This document shows, in pieces, positions 57,532 through 64,000 of a stretch of 64,000 nucleotides of DNA (position 1 is its first letter; each line of letters begins with the position of its first letter). The notes below the pieces were generated by a model. That model was not told the DNA's origin. It saw only the letters and a program-made list of their open reading frames with translations, and searched no databases. The stretch spans positions 1-64,000 of the forward strand of contig NZ_CALUDM010000001.1 of the NCBI RefSeq assembly GCF_943914805.1. Reading direction: 5' to 3'. Source of the stretch: an uncultured Acinetobacter sp. GTDB taxonomy: Bacteria > Pseudomonadota > Gammaproteobacteria > Pseudomonadales > Moraxellaceae. A program made the position numbers and the translations under genes.

Positions 57532-58074
57532 TTAAACGATCTCTTTTGAAACAATGAGCTGCAATATTTTTAATGCTAAATCTCGTGCAGCACCCTGATT
57601 GGTTTCAATAATATAATGTGCAACATCTCGGTAAAGCGGATCACGAATTTTAAGTAAATCCTTTAACTTTTGCTCAGGATGCTCAACTTGTAATAAAGGA
57701 CGGTTTTTATCTCGATGTGTACGCAACAATTGAATTTCTACAGGTGTGTATAAATAAATCACAATACCTCTATGCTTGAGATATTCACGATTCATCACTT
57801 GAGTAACAGCACCACCACCAGTAGCGACAACTAAATTTTTCTTAGAGGTTAAATCATCAATAACGATCGTTTCTCTTGTGCGGAAACCTTGTTCACCTTC
57901 TTTTTCAAAAATCCAAGGGATTGACGCCCCTGTTTTTCGTTCTATTTCATGATCACTGTCTAAAAATTCACGACCTAACAGTTCTGCCAAATGCCGACCG
58001 ACTGTTGTTTTTCCTGCTCCCATGGGCCCTACCAAATAAATATTTGGTAGGGTTTCAAACTCTTTGCTTGGCAA
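57532..58074 (-). CDS. aroK: Shikimate kinase
   Basis: Phosphorylates shikimate at the 3-OH using ATP in aromatic amino-acid synthesis. The 180 residues show Walker A GPMGAGKTTVGRHLAE at about 16, DSDHEIERKTGASIPWIFE with the shikimate-binding Asp, and the shikimate-binding GGGAV motif. RNRPLL-like (KNRPLLQ) provides the lid Arg. It lies between pilQ and aroB, the conserved order in Acinetobacter and Pseudomonas. Confidence 0.97.
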   Translation of the reverse strand: MPSKEFETLPNIYLVGPMGAGKTTVGRHLAELLGREFLDSDHEIERKTGASIPWIFEKEGEQGFRTRETIVIDDLTSKKNLVVATGGGAVTQVMNREYLKHRGIVIYLYTPVEIQLLRTHRDKNRPLLQVEHPEQKLKDLLKIRDPLYRDVAHYIIETNQGAARDLALKILQLIVSKEIV

Positions 58075-58110
58075 GGAGTCACCTATCGAATTGCTTTCAT
58101 TGAAAGTATA

Positions 58111-60285
58111 TTAATGATTTCTATTGCGACTGTCATTAACAATTCTAGGTGTCACAAAGATTAATAACTCACGCTTATTATCAGATTTCACATCTTTGCG
58201 GAATAAACGCCCTAAGTAAGGAATATCCCCCAAGAAAGGAACTTTAGTCTGACTATTTTGAGTTTGTTGTTCGAAAATACCACCTAAGACGATAGTTTCA
58301 CCATTATCCACCAATACATTGGTATTGATTTCATTTTTATTCAGTGTTAATTCACCATTTGGTGCTGGGGCACCCACAGTATCGCTGGTAATGTTCAATT
58401 GCATTTGTACTTTACCATCAGGGGTAATACTTGGTGTTACATCTAGGCTTAATAAAACATCTTTAAACGAAGTCGTTGCAGTTGCCGTCCCACCCGCTGT
58501 TTCGACTGATTGGTATGGAATTTGTTGACCTGAAGCCACTTTGGCTTTTTGTTTGTCTGCAGTCATCACTTTTGGTGTTGAAATCACTTCACCATAACCA
58601 TCAGCTTGCAAAGCTGATAACTCTAGATCTAACATAAAATCAGACAAACTAATCAAACCAAAAGCAATCTTACTTGCACCAGCACTCGTTACACCTAAAT
58701 CCACGTTTAGGTTATCTGGGCGATTTATTGTATATTTTCCATCATCATCAGGTGTTTTTAAATCCCACAATGTTGTATCACTTCCTCCAACCAATAAGTC
58801 ATTATTTTGGTTAATTCCTTTAGACAAAATACCCCATTTCACTCCCATCTCTTTGGTAAAATCAGTACTTGCCCGAACAATTCGCGCCTCAACCATAACT
58901 TGCTTGACTGACACATCCAATAAGTCAATCATTTTACGTACTTTATCAATATTCTGAGCAGTATCATTAATAATCAATGTATTTGTGCGGGTATCAGCAA
59001 CTACACTTCCTCTTGAGCTTAATAAACTCTCTAAAGCCAAAGAGTCTGAACCACTAGTACGATTCGACTGTGCATTCTTAGGATCTCGAGAATCTTCTAA
59101 TAGTTTTAGAATATCAGCTGCCTTAGTGTAATTCAGTTGGATATATTCTGTTTGGATTGGTGCAAGTTTTATGCTCTGTGCAATTGCTTTCGCTTCTTCC
59201 TCTTCCGCTTTGATCAATTCCGTTACAGGTGCAATCCAAATCACATTACCATTACGACGTTTATCTAAGTTTTTAGTTTTTAGAACAATATCTAACGCCT
59301 GATCCCATGGTACATCTTTTAAACGTAGGGTAATATTTCCCTGTACGCTGTCCGAAGCCACCATATTAATCCCTGTAAAATCTGCTAGCAATTGCAATAC
59401 ACGGCGCACTTCAATATCTTGAAAATCTAAAGATATCTTTTTACCAGTATAAGATTGACTTGAACTCGGACGAGCTAACTTATTTTCAGCAGGACGCTTT
59501 AAGCTTACAGTCAGTTTATTTTCAGCCTGATAAGCCATATATTCATAGCTACCCGAAGACTGAATTGTAATCACACCATTTGAACCGTCATTATAAGCAT
59601 CGATTGATGAAACTGGTGTTGCAAAATCATTGACATTTAAACGTCGAATTAAGTGCGCAGGAATTTTATTCCCCAATGTACGAATAACAACTTTACTGCC
59701 TTGTTGTTGCACATCAATAGGCGTATTCGCTCCCGATAAATTTACAACAACTTGTCCCTCACCAACATTACCACGTTGAAAACCAATGTCAGCAACGCCC
59801 TGTTGGGCTTGCTTTGTACTAACAGGTGTTGAATAAGCAGGTAAAGTCGCTGCTTGGTTTACATTATTCATTTTTAGAATAAAGGTATTACCTTCAACAC
59901 GTGTGGTAAAAGGGCCGCTATTCTTTAAATTCACTGTTAAACGTGAACGTTGCTCATCAGCACTCACTTCTACAGATGAGGCTTCCTCACTCGCCACCGG
60001 AATCGTTGACTGAGTTAAGCTTTGTTTTGCATTATCAAAATCTAAAATTAATCGCGATGGATTATCCAATTGATATGCTTGTGGTTGTGGCGGCAAACCA
60101 TTGAACATAACACGAATTTCAGTTCCTTGTCCTGGTATTTTCATTGGTACGATATTGGTCATCGTTGTTTGCGCTGTTGCAACTTGCATCACAGCGATTG
60201 ATACAGCCGCCAAAGTAAATTGACGAAGGTGACTATTCATAAACTGACCATCCCCACTAAACATACTTTTCAAACTATTTTTCAT
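58111..60285 (-). CDS. pilQ: Type IV pilus outer-membrane secretin PilQ
   Basis: Multimeric outer-membrane channel through which the type IV pilus is extruded. The 724 residues begin with a signal peptide ending near VMQVATAQT, then two AMIN domains (about 45-260) that bind peptidoglycan. An STN/N0 domain (LDFQDIEVRRVLQLLADFTG) and an N1 segment come next, followed by the secretin domain with VEARIVRAS and the C-terminal VPFLGDIPYLGRLFR pattern. AAGGA lies 6 bases before the ATG at 60285; a second in-frame ATG at 60240 would still leave a signal peptide. Last of pilMNOPQ. Confidence 0.97.
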   Translation of the reverse strand: MKNSLKSMFSGDGQFMNSHLRQFTLAAVSIAVMQVATAQTTMTNIVPMKIPGQGTEIRVMFNGLPPQPQAYQLDNPSRLILDFDNAKQSLTQSTIPVASEEASSVEVSADEQRSRLTVNLKNSGPFTTRVEGNTFILKMNNVNQAATLPAYSTPVSTKQAQQGVADIGFQRGNVGEGQVVVNLSGANTPIDVQQQGSKVVIRTLGNKIPAHLIRRLNVNDFATPVSSIDAYNDGSNGVITIQSSGSYEYMAYQAENKLTVSLKRPAENKLARPSSSQSYTGKKISLDFQDIEVRRVLQLLADFTGINMVASDSVQGNITLRLKDVPWDQALDIVLKTKNLDKRRNGNVIWIAPVTELIKAEEEEAKAIAQSIKLAPIQTEYIQLNYTKAADILKLLEDSRDPKNAQSNRTSGSDSLALESLLSSRGSVVADTRTNTLIINDTAQNIDKVRKMIDLLDVSVKQVMVEARIVRASTDFTKEMGVKWGILSKGINQNNDLLVGGSDTTLWDLKTPDDDGKYTINRPDNLNVDLGVTSAGASKIAFGLISLSDFMLDLELSALQADGYGEVISTPKVMTADKQKAKVASGQQIPYQSVETAGGTATATTSFKDVLLSLDVTPSITPDGKVQMQLNITSDTVGAPAPNGELTLNKNEINTNVLVDNGETIVLGGIFEQQTQNSQTKVPFLGDIPYLGRLFRKDVKSDNKRELLIFVTPRIVNDSRNRNH

Positions 60286-60305
60286 TTTTATTCCTTAATT
60301 CAGTT

Positions 60306-60836
60306 TCAATCCACTGGACCTATTAGAACCAAACTACGTGGTCGCTCAATATAACCGTCCCGACCATCGGGTACTATTTCTAATAAATCAATACGAGTAG
60401 GTGTAATCTCGATGATTCGTCCCTGATTCATCCCCATGTAATTCCCACGTTGTACGCGTTCAATTTCGCCATCTGGTGTTTGAATTAACCCAACAATTTG
60501 CTCAGTATTGCCCTTCATACTTCCTTTCAATGTCAACGACTCTAAAGGATAATTTTCAAGAGGCTGAGCTTGTCTAGAAAAGTTAGGATAAACTCGCTTA
60601 CCTGACATAATTTTCAATTCATTTGCCAATGAACTTGGTAAAAAAGGACTACGCAACTGCTGAGCTGAATAGTTAAAACTCGGAACTGGCGTAAATACAG
60701 GGGCAGGCTCAATTGGCAATGGCTGTTCATTTCTAATATTTGCCATTTGTTGATTCACCGCATCAATTCGAGAATCACAACCAACCAATAACGTTGCCAC
60801 CGAGATTCCACAAATTATTTTATAGGCTTTTTTCAT
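60306..60836 (-). CDS. pilP: Type IV pilus inner-membrane lipoprotein PilP
   Basis: Periplasmic lipoprotein that bridges PilN/PilO and the PilQ secretin. The lipobox LVGC ends the signal peptide at residue 20. The mature part has a disordered Pro-rich linker (about 40-65), then the folded domain with RGNYMGMNQGRIIEITPTRI, typical of PilP. The 176-residue length is standard. Its ATG overlaps the pilO stop by four bases (ATGA), and pilQ follows after 20 bases. Confidence 0.95.
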   Translation of the reverse strand: MKKAYKIICGISVATLLVGCDSRIDAVNQQMANIRNEQPLPIEPAPVFTPVPSFNYSAQQLRSPFLPSSLANELKIMSGKRVYPNFSRQAQPLENYPLESLTLKGSMKGNTEQIVGLIQTPDGEIERVQRGNYMGMNQGRIIEITPTRIDLLEIVPDGRDGYIERPRSLVLIGPVD

Positions 60837-61582
60837 TGCGGCTTCCCTCCTTGCGGTGGTGTCGTTGTAGCAGCAGCGGATTGAGTTGTTTGAGCACTGG
60901 TTTGATTTGCTTCCGTACCCATATAACGATATGTTTTTGCTTTAATCTTATAATCAATTACAGGTACATCTGACTTTTTATCATCACTTGGTGCTCCAGT
61001 CACAGTGAAGTCATGAAGTGTCACAATACGTGGCAACACAGCAATACTACTCACAAAACTACCGAATGAATGATAATCACCCGTTGCTTCAATCGAGATC
61101 GGTTGCTCAATAAAGAACTCTTGCTCCACTTCTGGTTCTAATTTGATATTTTTAAATTTCAAACCCGAACTTACCCCAGTCACATTGATATCTTCAACCA
61201 AACTTGGAATTTCAGTTTCTTTCGGAAGCTGCTCTAGCTGCTGAGTAAAGTTCATTTCCATTTGCTGTAATTGCGCTTGATATTGCTGCAAATTTCTAAG
61301 CTTAGAATCTTTTTCCTTAAACTCATTTAACAAGTTTTGTTCAACTGTACGAGCTTGATCAATCGCATCCAATTTAGGCTTGATTGCCAAGAAATAGCCA
61401 ATTGCACAGACAACAAAGAATAAGAACAACCAACAGGTAATTTTGACGGATAAAGGCCAACTCCCATAGTTATTCATATCCAATGTATTAAACTGTTGAA
61501 AAAACTTCTCAACTGTCATGTTATTTTTCTTTGGCGTATCGTTTACGGATGAATCTATTTTATCTAAGTCTTCACGATTCAT
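60833..61582 (-). CDS. pilO: Type IV pilus alignment protein PilO
   Basis: Bitopic inner-membrane protein that forms a heterodimer with PilN in the alignment complex. A membrane helix is near 45-65 (ITCWLFLFFVVCAIGYFLA), then a coiled coil (EFKEKDSKLRNLQQYQAQLQ) and a ferredoxin-like periplasmic domain. The C-terminal 25 residues are rich in Ala, Thr and Gln. The 249-residue length is typical. It overlaps pilN and pilP by four bases each, implying coupled translation. Confidence 0.94.
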   Translation of the reverse strand: MNREDLDKIDSSVNDTPKKNNMTVEKFFQQFNTLDMNNYGSWPLSVKITCWLFLFFVVCAIGYFLAIKPKLDAIDQARTVEQNLLNEFKEKDSKLRNLQQYQAQLQQMEMNFTQQLEQLPKETEIPSLVEDINVTGVSSGLKFKNIKLEPEVEQEFFIEQPISIEATGDYHSFGSFVSSIAVLPRIVTLHDFTVTGAPSDDKKSDVPVIDYKIKAKTYRYMGTEANQTSAQTTQSAAATTTPPQGGKPQ

Positions 61583-62229
61583 TTCGCACCCCCAGCAGCT
61601 GGAACTTGTCCAGTTTTATTAGCAGTATTTTCATCTGATGTAGCAGATACTGCAATTTCTCCTAAATCCACCGTAACCACAAAGCTTCCATACGACTCTT
61701 CAACGCGTGGAATGACAGATGTTGGTGTTTTATTTTTGTTTTCTTCAGCAGCCAAGAAAGAGTTCATAAAGGCATTACGATACCACTCAGAAGCTTCTAA
61801 TCCACGAAGAAGCTCAGCAACCGTATTTGGGCTTTCTGCTCTACCTTCAATGGTAAATTTATCTCCCACTCGGCTAAATTTTGTCAGATACATTTGTGCA
61901 GGTGTCACACGTACCAATTCATCAACTAAACGTACTGTTACAGGACGTTGGCCTTGCAAGCCTTGAATCAACTTCATCCGTTCAATAATTGCATTACGAC
62001 GTTCTTGCAAACCATCTAAAGTCTTTAATTGCGCATCTAGGTTTTGATTGGTACTGGTGATCAATTGATTGGCTTGTTCCTGATCTTCGAGTTGATGATC
62101 AAAATAGAACCATGTCAGCAATACACTCAATAACCCGATGATTGCGACCCCGATACAAATTGCGATAAATTGCTTTTTTCGTTGTTCTCTTAGCTCATCA
62201 CGCCAAGGGAGTAGGTTAATCTTTGCCAT
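61579..62229 (-). CDS. pilN: Type IV pilus alignment protein PilN
   Basis: Inner-membrane partner of PilO; its N-terminal MAKINLLPWRDELREQRKK is the family signature, and the INLLPWR motif binds PilM. A membrane helix follows at about 22-42, then a coiled coil and a periplasmic fold. The 216-residue length is usual. The ATG shares one base with the pilM stop (TAATG). Confidence 0.96.
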   Translation of the reverse strand: MAKINLLPWRDELREQRKKQFIAICIGVAIIGLLSVLLTWFYFDHQLEDQEQANQLITSTNQNLDAQLKTLDGLQERRNAIIERMKLIQGLQGQRPVTVRLVDELVRVTPAQMYLTKFSRVGDKFTIEGRAESPNTVAELLRGLEASEWYRNAFMNSFLAAEENKNKTPTSVIPRVEESYGSFVVTVDLGEIAVSATSDENTANKTGQVPAAGGAK

Positions 62230-63287
62230 TAATCAAAACTCCTCAAAGCCAAACCACACGCAACCATCAATGATGGAGCATCATTTTCTATTTTGTTTAA
62301 ATCAATTTGTGGAGAGAACCCCATTTGCAGAAAAGGGTTTGCTATAGTGACGCGGTAACCTAATTTTTGTTGTAATAATTTTGCCAAACCTGGAATGTTC
62401 GCATTTCCCCCAGCCAACAAAATATGATCAATCTCGTTAAATTGGGAAGATGAAAAGAAAAATTGCAATGAACGTGCAGCCTGTTGAACAACAGCATCAA
62501 GAAATGGCATTAATACTTCTGTTTCAAAATCATCAGGTAAAGTTCGATCTTTCTTTGCACGACCTGCTTCTTCATAAGACAAGCCATAACGATTTTGCAC
62601 ATCTTGAGTTAACTGCTTTCCACCAAAAACTTGTTCACGTGTATAAATAATCTTGCCATTTTGCATAACAGAAAGTGTCGTCATGGTATGGCCGATATCT
62701 AAAACGCCCACCATATTTGCACCGATCGGCAATGTATCTGAGAACACATCAAAAGCCCGTTCAATTGCATAACTTTCTACATCAGCAATTTTCGGTGATA
62801 AACCCGCAATTTCTAAGACTTCAATACGAGAATCAATATTTTCTGTACGTGTTGCAACCAATAAAACATTAACACGGTTTGAAACAGCTAATTTATCTTG
62901 CAGAACCTCAAAATCCAGACTCACTTCGTCCAACGGAAACGGAATGTATTGCTCTGCATCCATTCGAATCTGAACTTCCCGTTCTTCATCAGACATATCA
63001 GCATCCATTTCTATGACTTTATGAATCACCATAGAGGTTGGAACTGCAACAGCTACATTTTGCGATTGAGGATTGGCAAGGTTCACCGCTCTTTCCAGCG
63101 CATCTGCAACTGCTTCTGGATTAAGAATGTTTTTTTCAACAACACTCCCATCAAGCAAGGGGCTTAATCCATAGCTTTCAACCCAGTAACGACCGTTCTT
63201 AACAGAGAGTTCTAATATTTTTACAGAAGTAGAACTAATATCTACTCCTATTAACCCCTTATTTGGCTTACGATATAGTCTAAGCAC
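62229..63287 (-). CDS. pilM: Type IV pilus actin-like ATPase PilM
   Basis: Cytosolic actin-fold (FtsA-like) protein that docks on PilN. The 352 residues contain GVDISSTSVKILEL (phosphate-1 region), VGVLDIGHTMTTLSVM (phosphate-2) and ILLAGGNANIPGLAKLL (adenosine region). The start is GTG at 63287, with AGGAAA about 9 bases upstream. It is first in the pilMNOPQ operon and divergent from ponA, the usual gammaproteobacterial arrangement; the shared spacer is 164 bases. Confidence 0.96.
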   Translation of the reverse strand: MLRLYRKPNKGLIGVDISSTSVKILELSVKNGRYWVESYGLSPLLDGSVVEKNILNPEAVADALERAVNLANPQSQNVAVAVPTSMVIHKVIEMDADMSDEEREVQIRMDAEQYIPFPLDEVSLDFEVLQDKLAVSNRVNVLLVATRTENIDSRIEVLEIAGLSPKIADVESYAIERAFDVFSDTLPIGANMVGVLDIGHTMTTLSVMQNGKIIYTREQVFGGKQLTQDVQNRYGLSYEEAGRAKKDRTLPDDFETEVLMPFLDAVVQQAARSLQFFFSSSQFNEIDHILLAGGNANIPGLAKLLQQKLGYRVTIANPFLQMGFSPQIDLNKIENDAPSLMVACGLALRSFD

Positions 63288-63451
63288 GATACATTTCCTA
63301 TTATTTTTTTATCCCCAATACATAACACAAACCGACTGCAATTGGTCTTAATTTTTTACAGATACAATATCCCATCTAACAATCTATCAAATGAAAAGCT
63401 ATACTGACCAGCAATTAGTTTGCCATTAGCTATTATTAAAACTTACTTGTT

Positions 63452-64000
63452 ATGAAAAAGCTATCTTGTTCAGGTCATATTCATCCCTTTTTTTTGCTGA
63501 TTATTATTATTTTAGTCGCAATTCCGATGGGCTTTTATGGTATGTATCTATATATTGCCCCGTCACTGCCAGAAATGAGCTCTTTAAAAAAGGCGCCATT
63601 GCTTAAACCTATGCAAGTTTATTCAGCTGATAATCAGCTGATTGCGGAATATGGAGGCAAACTTTCTGTTCCTGTTGAATATAATCAAATCCCTCCGCAT
63701 TTCATTCATGCATTTTTAGCGGCAGAAGATTCTTCGTTTTTTGAACATAGCGGCATTAGCTTTAAAGGCTTGGGACGAGCTGTGAGTGAAAGCATTACAG
63801 GATCAAATGTTCAAACTGGTGGTTCGACCATCACTATGCAGGTCGCTAAAAACTATTACTTATCACCTGAAAGAACCTTAAAACGCAAACTCACAGAAGT
63901 ATTCTTAGCACGTAAAATAGAACAGAATTTATCTAAAGAAGAAATTTTATCTTTATATGTGAATAAAATCTTTTTAGGTAAAAATGCTTATGGTATCGCT
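63452..64000 (+). CDS. ponA: Penicillin-binding protein 1A, 5' part (cut by window end)
   Basis: Bifunctional peptidoglycan glycosyltransferase/transpeptidase, anchored in the inner membrane. The first 183 codons are present and in frame to the window end. A membrane helix is near residues 13-40, after which the glycosyltransferase domain begins. FLAAEDSSFFEHSGI contains the catalytic Glu (EDxxFxxH), and GGSTITMQVAKNYYLS and NKIFLGKNAYGIA are further family motifs. No strong ribosome site precedes the ATG. Divergent from pilM, as in Pseudomonas and Acinetobacter. The transpeptidase domain is beyond the window. Confidence 0.95.
   Translation, partial: MKKLSCSGHIHPFFLLIIIILVAIPMGFYGMYLYIAPSLPEMSSLKKAPLLKPMQVYSADNQLIAEYGGKLSVPVEYNQIPPHFIHAFLAAEDSSFFEHSGISFKGLGRAVSESITGSNVQTGGSTITMQVAKNYYLSPERTLKRKLTEVFLARKIEQNLSKEEILSLYVNKIFLGKNAYGIA

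Overview
The window is chromosomal DNA of an Acinetobacter (Moraxellaceae, Gammaproteobacteria). The assignment rests on gene content and order: an isolated gspF-gspG pair, rpsO-pnp, recC-recB-recD without an intervening ptrA, ubiE-ubiJ-ubiB, a six-gene Mrp/Mnh antiporter operon with fused A and B subunits, gltB-gltD, pilM-N-O-P-Q-aroK-aroB-SPOR gene with divergent ponA, and a two-domain polyphosphate:AMP phosphotransferase of the type known from A. johnsonii. The low G+C also fits. I see no rRNA, tRNA, CRISPR array, transposase or prophage, so this looks like core genome rather than an island. The species cannot be fixed from sequence alone; the phosphotransferase and a PhoX phosphatase are compatible with an environmental species.

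Layout. 0.2-2 kb: gspG and gspF (minus). 2-9.4 kb (plus): priA, a KefB/C-type antiporter, hslO, cbpA-cbpM and a small YdcH-like gene. 9.4-13.4 kb (minus): a CorA-like transporter, then pnp and rpsO with a bidirectional terminator, an rpsO terminator and a long pnp leader hairpin. 13.7-15 kb: a serine hydrolase. 15.4-25 kb (minus): recC-recB-recD, with a candidate small RNA or structured 3' UTR downstream and an unusual phased array of DnaA-box-like 9-mers at the recB/recD junction (transcription order recC, recB, recD). 25-28.4 kb: a DUF697-like protein, pap and an unknown protein. 28.7-32 kb: ubiE-ubiJ-ubiB (ubiquinone synthesis). 32-38 kb: a patatin-like protein, an FAD monooxygenase, hisIE and phoX with a candidate Pho box. 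38.2-41.1 kb: a small UvrD-type helicase followed by a RecF/ABC-type ATPase with degenerate catalytic motifs. 41.6-47.9 kb: the mnh operon. 48-55 kb (minus): a metal-dependent hydrolase, gltD and gltB. 55.5-63.3 kb (minus): SPOR protein, aroB, aroK and pilQPONM. 63.45 kb to the end: the 5' part of ponA.

How the genes work together. Several blocks are functional units: RecBCD and PriA in break repair and replication restart; Hsp33, CbpA and CbpM in proteostasis; GltBD in ammonia assimilation; Mnh and the KefB-like protein in monovalent cation and pH homeostasis; PhoX and Pap in phosphate economy; PilMNOPQ as the type IV pilus alignment complex and secretin.

Most promising leads: the 12-bp-phased DnaA-box-like array at 17425-17481; the helicase/degenerate-ATPase pair at 38223-41117; the structured transcript end at about 15415-15640; the structured leader of rpsO; and the 522-bp upstream region of mnhA, which has a consensus -10, an operator-like inverted repeat and further hairpins.
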